In this document: positions 16,598 through 25,571 of the stretch, one piece after another
Numbering within the stretch: position 1 is the stretch's first letter
Layout of the letters: each line of letters begins with the position of its first letter
NCBI GenBank assembly: GCA_029941905.1
Contig: JAPYTQ010000017.1
Location: 39,459-103,458 of the forward strand
Length of the DNA: 64,000 bases
Origin: JAHRVQ01 sp029941905
GTDB taxonomy: Bacteria > Pseudomonadota > Gammaproteobacteria > Pseudomonadales > Azotimanducaceae
Direction: 5' to 3'
Notes under the pieces: model-generated
What the model saw: the letters and a program-made list of their open reading frames with translations, nothing else
Database searches by the model: none
Told to the model about the DNA's origin: nothing
Translations under genes and position numbers: made by a program

Positions 16598-17482
16598 TCA
16601 ACTCGACCTTGATCTCTGTTTCGACGCTTTTCCACGCAGCAGCAAACTCACCCCCCACGACCAATTCGGTGACCAGCTGCCATCGTCATTCTGTCGATTT
16701 ATTCGGAATACAAAATTTTGTTCCAGAACATCAGAGAAAAAGTCGGTGTAGATTGAATCGGGGTGCGAGATCATGGTCAGGGGTGTTAAACAGTATTCTT
16801 CCCAGTCCTGCTCCTTAACCTTGACCAGTCTGTAACTGTTACTCAACAGATAAGGTAACATTTCCCGCTTGTATTTTTCATCCAGGTCAGGGTTTTCGAA
16901 CAGGCGGGTATAGCACATCAGTTCATGCATCTCGAGGTCATTCCCGGCAAGGTGGCTGATGGCCCGATCCAGCAGGACTGGTATTTCTGCGCCCATGGCA
17001 TGGTGTCCAATCAGGTAGGAAATGATTTCAGCACCCGGGTTGGCAACAAATGACTTATCGGAGTTCGTATCGGGATTGTATTTCCACCAGGGTGCGTGGG
17101 GTGCATCATTACAGCGGATGTTGATTGCCGACCAATTTTGGCAGTGGTACTCATCGATGAAATAATTCAGTGCGTCACTGGCCAGTTTGGAAGACCCGGC
17201 ATCCACAGACACGAGTATTTGCATGGCAATCGTTGTTGCGATAACAGAAGAGTGTCGTGTTCTGAGATCGGCTTCGAGGCCATGACCAAAACCGCCGTCT
17301 GAATTCTGGTAGTGTGGCAGGGACGCAAGCACATTCAGGTTCGAGGGTGACTCCTGGAAGCGATAGAGATATCTTTCCCTCTGTAGATTTGTTCCATATT
17401 GGAGAATAAAATCTACCGCTCTTTGTCGGGCTGGCTTGGACAATCGAGCGGTAGGACACAGCTGGCTCGCAGTGTTAGTCAT
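16598..17482 (-). CDS. terpenoid-cyclase-fold (alpha-alpha toroid) protein
   Basis: This 294-residue soluble protein is made of paired helices. QNSDGGFGHGLEADLR (around residue 58) matches the QW-like Q-x-x-DGGFG turn of prenyltransferase/squalene-cyclase toroids. A similar turn, QNDDGSWSPNWSWG, occurs near the C-terminus. No DXDD or signal peptide is seen and the chain is half the length of a real cyclase, so it is more likely an uncharacterised toroid domain than an enzyme of hopanoid synthesis. It is divergent from the WYL regulator at 17592, and the pair may be functionally linked. Confidence 0.7.
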   Translation of the reverse strand: MTNTASQLCPTARLSKPARQRAVDFILQYGTNLQRERYLYRFQESPSNLNVLASLPHYQNSDGGFGHGLEADLRTRHSSVIATTIAMQILVSVDAGSSKLASDALNYFIDEYHCQNWSAINIRCNDAPHAPWWKYNPDTNSDKSFVANPGAEIISYLIGHHAMGAEIPVLLDRAISHLAGNDLEMHELMCYTRLFENPDLDEKYKREMLPYLLSNSYRLVKVKEQDWEEYCLTPLTMISHPDSIYTDFFSDVLEQNFVFRINRQNDDGSWSPNWSWGVSLLLRGKASKQRSRSS

Positions 17483-17504
17483 AATTTCGCATCTTGAAGA
17501 CTGA

Positions 17505-17532
17505 TTGTGGCTAGTTCAGGTCATAGTATAAT
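17505..17532 (+). promoter_or_regulatory. sigma70-like promoter of the WYL regulator
   Basis: TTGTGG at 17505-17510 and a perfect TATAAT at 17527-17532 are separated by 16 bp, in the divergent gap between the toroid protein and the regulator gene. The ATG at 17592 lies 60 bp downstream. Confidence 0.45.
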
Positions 17533-17591
17533 CAACCCCTGCTGACAACCTTGTGTCAGTAGACTTTCAAAATGATGGAAAAAGTATCCTT

Positions 17592-18284
17592 ATGCGCAGA
17601 GCTGATCGATTGTTTCAACTCATGTTGATCGTGCAGGAAGGCAAGGTTCGGACTGCGCGATACATCGCCGAGAAGCTCGAAGTGTCCGAGCGGACCATCT
17701 ATCGTGACATCGGCGACCTGATTGGCTCGGGTATCCCGATCGACGGAGAAGCTGGTGTGGGTTATCTGCTCAGGGACGAGTATCGCCTGCCGCCGCTGAT
17801 GTTCAACCCGGATGAGCTAAAAGCCCTGGCATTAGGTGCGCTGATGGTCAAGGCCTGGTCAGACAGAAAACTGGGCTCGGTGACGAGTACGGCAATCAGG
17901 AAAATCGAATCAATACTGCCGGAAAAATTAAAGAAAGAAATTGAACTGCATGAAATAGTTGTACCATCGTATCGCCTGAGTGATGCGACTTCGAATAACC
18001 TCGAGGCGTTGCGCCAGGCGATTGAGGACCATACCAGGGTTGAGTTGCAATATGTCTCCCTGAAGGGAGAAGAAACCCGAAGAATTGTCTGGCCGTTGCT
18101 GCTCTATTTCTGGGGAGACAAGTGGACGCTGGGCGCCTGGTGTGAAATGCGCAAAGGGTTTCGATCTTTTCGCGTCGATCTGATGCAGGAACTGATACTC
18201 ACAGAGACCCGGTTCGAAACCGACAGTACCCGCGGCCTGCAGGGGTATGTTGATTACCAGAAAAGCGCTGAACTTCGGGGTTGA
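17592..18284 (+). CDS. YafY-type HTH-WYL transcriptional regulator
   Basis: I choose the ATG at 17592 (MRRADRLFQLMLI), the canonical start of YafY proteins, over the in-frame start at 17553. The 230-residue product has an N-terminal winged helix (ARYIAEKLEVSERTIYRDIGDLIGSGIPIDGEAGVGYLL) and a C-terminal WYL domain (VELQYVSLKGEETRRIVWPLLLYFWGDKWTLGAWCEMRKGFRSFRVDLM). WYL domains sense ligands, often nucleotides or ssDNA, and many of these regulators repress neighbouring genes. The divergent toroid-protein gene is an obvious candidate target. Confidence 0.88.
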   Translation: MRRADRLFQLMLIVQEGKVRTARYIAEKLEVSERTIYRDIGDLIGSGIPIDGEAGVGYLLRDEYRLPPLMFNPDELKALALGALMVKAWSDRKLGSVTSTAIRKIESILPEKLKKEIELHEIVVPSYRLSDATSNNLEALRQAIEDHTRVELQYVSLKGEETRRIVWPLLLYFWGDKWTLGAWCEMRKGFRSFRVDLMQELILTETRFETDSTRGLQGYVDYQKSAELRG

Positions 18285-18366
18285 AGGACCTCGCTCGATT
18301 GAACGGTAACCTCACCGCAGACCAACACAAGAATGCGAACAGGATTGATAAAAACAGGAGTAGAAA

Positions 18367-19116
18367 ATGGCATCAAAAGTAGTGACCGGATGCATGATAA
18401 TCATTGGCAATGAAATACTCTCAGGTAGAACCCAGGATACGAATCTGAACTATCTTGCCAAGACACTGAATGAAGCCGGTGTGAGACTGACAGAAGCCAG
18501 GGTAATCCCCGATATCGAGGCAGTGATCGTCGATACCGTCAATGAATGTCGAGCCAAGTTCGACCATGTCTTTACCACCGGCGGTATTGGGCCGACCCAT
18601 GACGATATTACTGCGGCGTGTATTGCAAAGGCGTTTGATACCGAGTTGGAATATCATCCTGAAATTGTCAAGGTGATTAAGCAACGAGAAGCACCACCGG
18701 AGGTGATGGAGTCCCGTCTGCTGATGGCAAGGGTACCAAAGGGTGGGCGACTGATTAACAACCCCACCGGTGGGCCGCAGGGATTCCAGATGGGTAATGT
18801 TTATGTTATGGCTGGTGTTCCCATGGTCATGCAGGCCATGGCAGGCACATTGGATCGTGAGCGGTTAAATGGTGGTGACCCGGTCCGTTCCAGGTCCATT
18901 GGAGCATATTTAGGAGAAAGCCAGGTCGCAAATGAGCTTTCGAAGATTCAGGACAAACACCCCGATGTGGATTTAGGCAGTTACCCATTTTACCGACAGG
19001 ATGGCTATGGTACCAACCTTGTGATGCGGGGCACGGATGAAACGGAACTGGATGAAATGAAAGAAGAAGTACGCGCCATGATCTTGTCGTTTGGGGTAGA
19101 ACCGATCGAAGACTAA
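18367..19116 (+). CDS. CinA-type molybdopterin-binding domain protein
   Basis: This 249-residue protein is the N-terminal CinA/MoCF-like domain only, without the C-terminal nicotinamide-nucleotide amidase domain. Diagnostic blocks are IIIGNEILSGRTQDTN, the substrate loop TTGGIGPTHDDITAACIAKAF and NPTGGPQGFQMGNVYVMAGVPMVM. Full CinA proteins act as NMN deamidases and ADP-ribose pyrophosphatases; stand-alone domains have been linked with ADP-ribose/FAD hydrolysis but the role is not certain. An AGGAG box 5 bases before the ATG supports the start. It lies 83 bp after the WYL regulator on the same strand and converges with ligD. Confidence 0.85.
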   Translation: MASKVVTGCMIIIGNEILSGRTQDTNLNYLAKTLNEAGVRLTEARVIPDIEAVIVDTVNECRAKFDHVFTTGGIGPTHDDITAACIAKAFDTELEYHPEIVKVIKQREAPPEVMESRLLMARVPKGGRLINNPTGGPQGFQMGNVYVMAGVPMVMQAMAGTLDRERLNGGDPVRSRSIGAYLGESQVANELSKIQDKHPDVDLGSYPFYRQDGYGTNLVMRGTDETELDEMKEEVRAMILSFGVEPIED

Positions 19117-19119
19117 AGG

Positions 19120-21672
19120 TTAGTGTTTCAGATCAGCAAATTTTTGGGTCAGTGCCTCCAGCACGGAGAGCAGATCGACCGGGGTATTCAGGACTGCGAT
19201 AGCCGGGTCTGCCTTTATTCTCTTGAGTCGGGGAATTGCATTTTTAATCGTATAACTGTCGGGCCTGAGTTTTCCGTTAACTTCTGCCCAGCGAATGGGC
19301 ATGGATACCGGGGCACCGGGTTTTGGTCGCACACAGTAAGCTGAGGCAATCAACTTGCCAGAACCGTTTTGCAGGTAGTCGATATAGACCTTGCCTTCGC
19401 GTTTGGCGGGGTTACGAATGATCGTGCAGATATCAGGTTGTTCTGCAACAATTACCCTGCCAAGTAATTCTCCCATCACCCGGGACTGCTCAAATGTAAA
19501 CTGGTTGTTTAACGGCAATAGAATGTGCAGTCCCGTTGAACCACTGGTTTTAACAAAATTAGGCAGTCCAATGTCATCACATAATTTGTGAATGGCTCTG
19601 GCGACCTTGACGACATGTTCAAATGGCGCTTCTTTTGGGTCCAGGTCGAGGACACACCAGTCGGGTTGTTCAAGTTCTGTGGTCCTGCTGTGGTAAACAT
19701 GAAGCGGGATGCTCGCCATGTTGGCGATGTAAACAATGGCCTCCTCACAATCGGCAACAAAATAGCCAATTTCGCGTTCTGTTGACTCGCTCCAGGTTTT
19801 CTCGATGCGCATCCAGCCCGGGACAAATTCCGGTGCGTCTTTTTGAAAGAAAGATTTTCCGTCAATCCCGTCGGGGTAGCGCGTAAGCACCAGAGGTCGG
19901 TCTTTTAACCAGGGCAATAACCATGGGCTGACTGCCCGATAGTATTGAATCATGTCGCCTTTGGTATACCCGTCTTCAGGCCAGAACATTTTGTCGAGGT
20001 TGGAAAGATGGACGATTTTCTGGACGATCTCAGGTTCAACTTTAACCTCGGCTAATTCGTGGCTGATGGACTCTCGGGTACATTCTTTTGGTTTTTTATC
20101 GTCGCGAAGATGGAGCAAGACCGGGTGGCGAAGCTGCCCGGCGGGTGTCAATTCCTTGAAGCGCACTTCACAGACGAGTTTGGCTTGTTTCCATATCAGA
20201 CCCTTGACTTCAGGGGCGTCCTTTGGCTGCTTGATATTGCGAATTTTCCCGAACCGTTGGGACAGGTCACGACTCATTTTTTCATTGAATCCCGATCCTA
20301 CATTGCCGCTGTAAGTCAGCTTACCCGCAACGTACTGGCCGACCATGATAGAACGAATATCGTTATTGTCTTTTTCCCTGTAACCCATGATGACGAAATC
20401 GTCCGTGCGTTCGACCCGAACTTTTATCCAGTTATCCGATCTGCCGTGTCGGTATTTCGAGTCTGCTTTTTTACCCACAACACCTTCGAGCCCCAGGTTA
20501 GCGGCAGCCTGGAACATTGCTGCACCTTCCCGATCGATATGTGAAGAGTATTTGATGATCCCGGCCTCGGGTAACAACGTCTCCAGATAGGCCTTCCTTT
20601 TGATCAGGGTCAGATCCCGCAGGTCATGGTTTTCAAAAGACAGTAAATCAAAAGCGTAAAGTGTAGCCGGGTTTTCGTTGACGGCTCTGGCGATGTGACT
20701 GGGCTGGGTCAGGCGGCCGCGTTTTTGCATTCGTGCAAAGCTGGGTAATCCCGCGGCATCATGCACCACGGCTTCGCCGTCTATCACAATATCAGTGTAG
20801 GGCAGTCGACTGACCGCCAGGACAATATCAGGAAATGTCTTGGAGAGGTCATTGCCATTTCTCGATACCAACCGGATGACATCCGCATGCTTGTGGCAGA
20901 CCAGCCGGTAGCCATCGTACTTGATCTCAAACACCCAGTTATCACGATTGAATGCCTGACCTGATTTGGCGAGCATCGGCTGAAAACTCTCGAGCTTCTT
21001 TTTCGAGCCGGGGATGTTGGGAGACGATTCTGTAGAGGGTTTTGGGACTTTTGATCGTGACAGGGATCGCAGGACGGACGTTTTCGGATTCCTGCCGGTA
21101 TCAAGGTCCTCCAGGGAAAGACCGGAAAAAACCGAATTCATGGGATAGTCATCGGTGCCCAGGGATTCATCCGCCTGGTCATCGTACTCCTTGATGAACA
21201 ACCAGTCTTTTTCACCACTTTTCATCTTTACCAGGGTCCAGTTGCCATGGAGCTTGCAGCCCTGCAGCTCGAACAGCAGCTTGCCCTTTTTCAGGCCTTC
21301 AATGGGATTACCTTTGGGTTTCCAGATACCCCGGTCCCAGACAATGGTCCAACCGGCCCCGTAATTGCCATCAGGGATCCTGCCTTCAAAGTCGCCATAT
21401 TCCAGCGGGTGGTCCTCCACCAGGGCGGCGAAGCGCTTGTCCTTAACATTCGGTGAGGGTCCCTTGGGAACTGCCCATGAACGCAGTACGCCCTCCATCT
21501 CCAGTCTCAGGTCGTAATGGGTATTTCTCGCCGCATGATGATGAACCATAAATCTAAGTGGACCGGTCTTAGGAATTAAGGTTGTTTGTGCGCCGAATGG
21601 TTCCCTGGTTGAGTCCAAACGACGTTTTTTTCGGTAGGGTTGTAGTAAATTGGATTTATCTTTCTGTGGCAC
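19120..21672 (-). CDS. ligD: multifunctional DNA ligase D
   Basis: This 850-residue protein has the Pseudomonas-type order of three domains. The 3'-phosphoesterase at about 30-190 has MVHHHAARNTHYDLRLEMEG, with the catalytic His and Asp residues. The ATP-dependent ligase at about 235-530 has nucleotidyl-Lys K251 in EIKYDGYR and IDGEAV. The primase-polymerase at about 555-845 has DLDPKEAPFEHV and TSGSTGLHILLPL. LigD seals double-strand breaks with Ku in bacterial non-homologous end joining. No ku gene lies next to it or elsewhere in this window. It is convergent with the cinA-like gene, with three bases between stops. Confidence 0.95.
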   Translation of the reverse strand: MPQKDKSNLLQPYRKKRRLDSTREPFGAQTTLIPKTGPLRFMVHHHAARNTHYDLRLEMEGVLRSWAVPKGPSPNVKDKRFAALVEDHPLEYGDFEGRIPDGNYGAGWTIVWDRGIWKPKGNPIEGLKKGKLLFELQGCKLHGNWTLVKMKSGEKDWLFIKEYDDQADESLGTDDYPMNSVFSGLSLEDLDTGRNPKTSVLRSLSRSKVPKPSTESSPNIPGSKKKLESFQPMLAKSGQAFNRDNWVFEIKYDGYRLVCHKHADVIRLVSRNGNDLSKTFPDIVLAVSRLPYTDIVIDGEAVVHDAAGLPSFARMQKRGRLTQPSHIARAVNENPATLYAFDLLSFENHDLRDLTLIKRKAYLETLLPEAGIIKYSSHIDREGAAMFQAAANLGLEGVVGKKADSKYRHGRSDNWIKVRVERTDDFVIMGYREKDNNDIRSIMVGQYVAGKLTYSGNVGSGFNEKMSRDLSQRFGKIRNIKQPKDAPEVKGLIWKQAKLVCEVRFKELTPAGQLRHPVLLHLRDDKKPKECTRESISHELAEVKVEPEIVQKIVHLSNLDKMFWPEDGYTKGDMIQYYRAVSPWLLPWLKDRPLVLTRYPDGIDGKSFFQKDAPEFVPGWMRIEKTWSESTEREIGYFVADCEEAIVYIANMASIPLHVYHSRTTELEQPDWCVLDLDPKEAPFEHVVKVARAIHKLCDDIGLPNFVKTSGSTGLHILLPLNNQFTFEQSRVMGELLGRVIVAEQPDICTIIRNPAKREGKVYIDYLQNGSGKLIASAYCVRPKPGAPVSMPIRWAEVNGKLRPDSYTIKNAIPRLKRIKADPAIAVLNTPVDLLSVLEALTQKFADLKH

Positions 21673-21764
21673 GGTTTGACTTTTTATCGGCCATAATAGG
21701 GTTACTATGAACGAATTGGTCAGATGCGTGAACTAAAAATAGTGAATAACTGGAAAAAACACCC

Positions 21765-22919
21765 ATGAAACCGTTCTGGCTTGTGCTCGCTGGACTACTG
21801 CTCGCTGGGTTACTCAACGGCTGTCTTTCCCCGGTGCGGTATGACTACGAAGGAGAGCGGGAAAGCCTGTTAATGGCCGAAAGCCTGGGCGAGATCGATT
21901 TGGAACCAGGATTCCTGCCGTTGGAACTCAATGACGAAATTCGTCTCGCCCTGGATGAGAGAATTGTTCGGTCCTGGTCTCAGAGCCGTAAGCTGAGGGA
22001 ATTGAGGTCCTTTCTTTTCAGTGAACGTGAACGCCATATTGTCTATAATTCGGGCGAAACCGGGACGGCTATTCAGACCTATAACGAGCGAACAGGAAAT
22101 TGCCTGGCGATGACTACCGTGTTTATTGCCTCGGCTCGGTATGTGGGCCTGGACGCCCATTACCAGTTGGTTGAGGTAGAACCGAGCTGGGACCATCAAA
22201 GAGGCACAATGATTCGATATGAGCATATTGTCGCCACAGGGAGACTACCGAGGGAGAAGTACCTGCTGGATTTTCTACCGGAATTTGGTATCTCCGATGA
22301 TGTCGGAAAACGAATCGATGACAGCAAGGCACTTGCTTTGTACTACAACAACCAGGGTGCTGAATATATTGTTAGCGGCGACCTTGAAAATGCGATAGAT
22401 CGTTTCCGAATGTCACTCAAGTTGAATCCGGATCACTCCGACACCTGGAACAATCTGGGTGCGGCGATGTTTCGCTCAGGTAAGGTAGAACTGGCCGAGT
22501 TTAGCTATCACCGTTCATTGTACGAAGATCCATCCAATTCATCAGCGATTGCCAACCTGGTCAGGTTGTACAAATCCGAGGGGCGTGATGCCGATGCAGC
22601 TGAAATGAAAGAACGGGTGCAGCGATACAGAAAACGTAATCCCTACTACTACTATTTTCTGGCCAATGTCTCCCTTTCCGGAGAGGACTATGAGGCGGCG
22701 ATACCGCTGCTCAAACGTGCAATTCGACTCAAAAGGGATGAATCGGATTTTCACGCAGCATTGGCATTATCTTTTGCCAACATCGGAGATGAGCAGGAGA
22801 GTCGTGAGCACATGATACTGGCTGAGAAGTACAAACACGACCTGCCTGTCAGCGGTGAGCAAAGGGTGGTGCAGCAACGTCTTGTACTGGTTAGAAAAGC
22901 GTCGCACTTGAAAAACTAG
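21765..22919 (+). CDS. lipoprotein with transglutaminase-like and TPR domains
   Basis: This 384-residue protein has a clear type II signal peptide, with LLNGC placing the lipidated Cys at residue 20. A transglutaminase-like region follows (ERTGNCLAMTTVFIASARYVGLDAHYQLVEV, then RYEHIVATG and YLLDFLPE), presenting a Cys-His-Asp order. The C-terminal half is TPR: NNQGAEYIVSGDLENAIDRFRMSLKLNPDHSDTWNNLGAAMFRSGKVELAEFSYHRSL and two or three more units. It is likely anchored in the outer membrane and faces the periplasm. Neither a protease nor a cross-linking role is shown. It is monocistronic. Confidence 0.82.
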   Translation: MKPFWLVLAGLLLAGLLNGCLSPVRYDYEGERESLLMAESLGEIDLEPGFLPLELNDEIRLALDERIVRSWSQSRKLRELRSFLFSERERHIVYNSGETGTAIQTYNERTGNCLAMTTVFIASARYVGLDAHYQLVEVEPSWDHQRGTMIRYEHIVATGRLPREKYLLDFLPEFGISDDVGKRIDDSKALALYYNNQGAEYIVSGDLENAIDRFRMSLKLNPDHSDTWNNLGAAMFRSGKVELAEFSYHRSLYEDPSNSSAIANLVRLYKSEGRDADAAEMKERVQRYRKRNPYYYYFLANVSLSGEDYEAAIPLLKRAIRLKRDESDFHAALALSFANIGDEQESREHMILAEKYKHDLPVSGEQRVVQQRLVLVRKASHLKN

Positions 22920-23047
22920 AAACTCCGTCTTCCGGTGCTGCGTCGAGGCATCCGCCGTACGTCACTACTTTCATCACCGGGAAGCATTTTACTTTGTTTG
23001 CAGCCATGGGTTTGGTAGATTGCTAACCTTATTCTCGGAGATGTGGC

Positions 23048-24151
23048 TTGAGTACTACCGGATCCACAATACGGGTTGAGCATCAAAGTGTGAGGCGACA
23101 ATGGAGTCGTTTCCTGCTGATAGCGCTGATGTCGCATATCCCTTTGTTTATTTATCCCACACTGAGATTGTGTGATTGGCTGGAGCTCTCCTGGTGGCTC
23201 ACCGTGCTTATCGTGGTACCGCTCACTGGCAGCCAGGTTATCTGTCGAGTCTACCTCAGACATAAGCAGGGTAAGTGGGCCAGGAGTTTGCGTAGTGTGG
23301 CGGACTTCTGGCTGGGCATGAGCCCCGTGTTGCTGATGTTCCTGTTACTGTTCGAGCCGATTGTACTGTTCACAGAACTTAACCCCCATATCGCCGCGGT
23401 ATGGGTACTGGGACTGACGTTAGTTTCGGCATTTGTCGGCCTTCTGATAGCGATTAATCCGATTATTAAGACAATTCACCTGACCTCATCCAAGTTGAAG
23501 AAGCCGCTGAGATTTGTGCAGATAACCGACGTGCATATTGGGTCCAGGAGCCGAACGTTTCTCGAGAAAGTTATATTTCGATTGAATCGCCTGAACCCCG
23601 ATTTCGTCTGTATCACCGGTGACTTTATCGATGCCGCCGACATTCAGGAGAGTGAACTATGCTCCCTGAAAAGTATCATAGGCCCGGTCTACTTTTGCCT
23701 GGGGAATCATGAAAAGTACGAAGATGTCGATATGATCATCCAACGCCTGAGAAATCTTGGCGTAAATGTGCTGCGCAGCGATGCCATGCATTTCCGCGAC
23801 GATGTACAGGTATTGGGAATTGACGATATGGAAGATCCGCTTCAGGTCGAAAAGGAACTGAAGGATATAGATCTGGACCCCGGCGTGTTAAAAATACTGT
23901 TGTATCATCGACCCCGTGGCCTGGAGGCTGCGGCGGAGGCGGGAATCGATTTGACCATTAGTGGGCATACTCACAACGGACAGATTTTTCCGTTCAAATT
24001 TTTTGTTCGTCGGGTATTTAATCGAACTGAAGGGATGTACCAGATTGGTAATTCTCGTCAGTATGTTTCCCAGGGAACCGGTACCTGGGGACCCGTGATA
24101 CGGCTGGGAACCCGAAGCGAGATAACTCTGTTTGAATTCCTACCAGAATGA
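23048..24151 (+). CDS. membrane-anchored calcineurin-like phosphoesterase
   Basis: This 367-residue protein starts with TTG at 23048 preceded by CGGAG; no ATG gives the full first membrane segment. Three or four membrane helices (residues about 20-140) precede a metallophosphoesterase domain with all metal motifs: ITDVHIG, ITGDFID, LGNHEKY, LLYHRPRG and SGHTHNGQIF. This is the YaeI/YkuE architecture, whose members hydrolyse phosphodiester bonds of lipids such as UDP-diacylglucosamine-like substrates. The substrate here is unassigned. The stop codon lies in a five-copy 13-bp tandem array (24140-24204). Confidence 0.88.
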   Translation: MSTTGSTIRVEHQSVRRQWSRFLLIALMSHIPLFIYPTLRLCDWLELSWWLTVLIVVPLTGSQVICRVYLRHKQGKWARSLRSVADFWLGMSPVLLMFLLLFEPIVLFTELNPHIAAVWVLGLTLVSAFVGLLIAINPIIKTIHLTSSKLKKPLRFVQITDVHIGSRSRTFLEKVIFRLNRLNPDFVCITGDFIDAADIQESELCSLKSIIGPVYFCLGNHEKYEDVDMIIQRLRNLGVNVLRSDAMHFRDDVQVLGIDDMEDPLQVEKELKDIDLDPGVLKILLYHRPRGLEAAAEAGIDLTISGHTHNGQIFPFKFFVRRVFNRTEGMYQIGNSRQYVSQGTGTWGPVIRLGTRSEITLFEFLPE

Positions 24152-24204
24152 GCTACCGGAATAAGCTGCCAGAATAAACGCCCAAGATAACCCACCGAAA
24201 TACA
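24140..24204 (+). repeat. five-copy 13-bp tandem array containing the stop codon
   Basis: Successive units are CTACCAGAATGAG, CTACCGGAATAAG, CTGCCAGAATAAA, CGCCCAAGATAAC and CCACCGAAATACA, at an exact 13-base period with steady decay. The first contains the last codons and TGA stop of the phosphoesterase gene; the next three carry TAA at the same place. The array ends 64 bp before the acyl-CoA dehydrogenase start. Confidence 0.75.
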
Positions 24205-24268
24205 CAAACCTCGATAATCAAATGTCAAAAAGCGCCAGGTCCGCTGGCCATGTTAAAGGTAGAGCGAT

Positions 24269-25450
24269 ATGTCACTAGAAAGTTTTAGAGAAGAAACCCG
24301 GGCCTGGCTGGATGAAAATTGTCCGGCTTCCATGCGCACAGCCATGCCCCAGGATGAATATCCAGGCGGTGGCAGACGTGCCAGCTTTAAAAACCCGGAC
24401 ACAAAAGTCTGGATGGATCGAATGTCAGAGAAAGGATTTACCGTCCCCACCTGGCCGGAAGAATATGGCGGGGCCGGTCTGGACAGCGATGAGGCGAGAG
24501 TACTCAGGGAAGAGATGGGTAAAATACAGGCGCGGACCCCACTGGTTGGCATGGGTATTTCCATGATTGGTCCCGCCCTGCTCGAATACGGTAATGACGA
24601 GCAGCGCAATGAGCATTTGCCAAAAATTGCCTCCGGGGAGATCTGGTGGTGCCAGGGATATAGTGAGCCAAACTCCGGCTCCGACCTGGCCAGTCTGCAG
24701 ACCAAGGCAATTGTTGATGGCGACGACTACATTATCAATGGGCAGAAAGTATGGACATCCGGCGCCGACAACGCGGATTGGATATTTTGTCTTGTACGCA
24801 CCGACTTCGATGCGCCTAAACATAGTGGCATTACGTTTATCCTGTTCGACATGGCATCGCCTGGAGTCAGCGTTAAACCCATAAAACTGATTAGTGGTTC
24901 ATCGCCATTTTGTGAAACTTTTTTTGAAGATGTACGGGTGCCGAGAAAAAATGTCGTCAGCAACGTCAATGAAGGCTGGACCGTTGCGAAACGACTATTG
25001 CAGTACGAACGTACGATGATTGGTGGCGGCGGTGGCGGTGGATCGCGAGTCAGTTCACTGGCAGAAATTGCTGATAAATATTCCGGCAAGCATGAAGGCA
25101 AGCTTATTGACAGAAACCTGAGAGACGAAATTGCTCAACACGGCATGAATGATCGGGCTTTTGGGCTGACAGTCAGACGTACCCAGGAAGAATCAAAGTC
25201 GACAAAAGCGCCGAGCTTTGTCTCGTCCATGTTTAAACTGTATGGCACAGAACAGAACAAAAGTCGGTATGAACTGATGCTGAAAGCCATGGGCTCCCAG
25301 ATGCTGGGTTGGGAAGGCGAGGGCTTTGGCTCTGAGGAACTTACCCAGACTCGTGCCTGGCTGCGAACCAAGGCGAATTCCATCGAAGGGGGTACGACCG
25401 AGGTTCAGTACAACATTATTGCCAAGCGCGTGCTGGGTCTGCCGGACTAG
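24269..25450 (+). CDS. acyl-CoA dehydrogenase
   Basis: This 393-residue catalytic-type acyl-CoA dehydrogenase has CQGYSEPNSGSDLASLQTKAIVDGDDY, NGQKVWTSGADNADW, a Gly-rich insert (IGGGGGGGSRV) after YERTM, and the C-terminal GGTTEVQYNIIAKRVLGLPD. It resembles family members acting on larger or branched acyl-CoA esters rather than the short-chain enzymes. It stands apart from the 9.3-11.6 kb pair and is monocistronic. Its TAG stop is the first part of the repeat at 25450-25465, which may act in termination. Confidence 0.9.
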   Translation: MSLESFREETRAWLDENCPASMRTAMPQDEYPGGGRRASFKNPDTKVWMDRMSEKGFTVPTWPEEYGGAGLDSDEARVLREEMGKIQARTPLVGMGISMIGPALLEYGNDEQRNEHLPKIASGEIWWCQGYSEPNSGSDLASLQTKAIVDGDDYIINGQKVWTSGADNADWIFCLVRTDFDAPKHSGITFILFDMASPGVSVKPIKLISGSSPFCETFFEDVRVPRKNVVSNVNEGWTVAKRLLQYERTMIGGGGGGGSRVSSLAEIADKYSGKHEGKLIDRNLRDEIAQHGMNDRAFGLTVRRTQEESKSTKAPSFVSSMFKLYGTEQNKSRYELMLKAMGSQMLGWEGEGFGSEELTQTRAWLRTKANSIEGGTTEVQYNIIAKRVLGLPD

Positions 25451-25465
25451 TGTAGGACACTACAC
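25450..25465. repeat. GTGTAGTGTCCTACAC palindromic repeat, copy 2
   Basis: GTGTAGGACACTACAC is the exact reverse complement of the 16-mer at 12943-12958. Its first G is the last base of the acyl-CoA dehydrogenase stop codon. Confidence 0.7.
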
Positions 25466-25505
25466 GAGAACGACTATCTTACGTCAGGACCTCCAGATAA
25501 TGTCT

Positions 25506-25557
25506 TGACATATTATGTCCAAAGGTTAAGCTTCTGTAACTATGACATAATATGTCA
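25506..25557 (+). promoter_or_regulatory. pair of palindromic operators before the PspA-like gene
   Basis: TGACATATTATGTCC (25506-25520) and TGACATAATATGTCA (25543-25557) are near-perfect palindromes, centre to centre 37 bp. The second ends 14 bp before the start codon, close to the GGAGGT ribosome site at 25563-25568. TTGACA at 25505-25510, overlapping the first palindrome, could be a -35 element. The layout suggests a dimeric repressor or activator binding two sites. I do not recognise the cognate family. Confidence 0.6.
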
Positions 25558-25571
25558 CCGATGGAGGTCAT

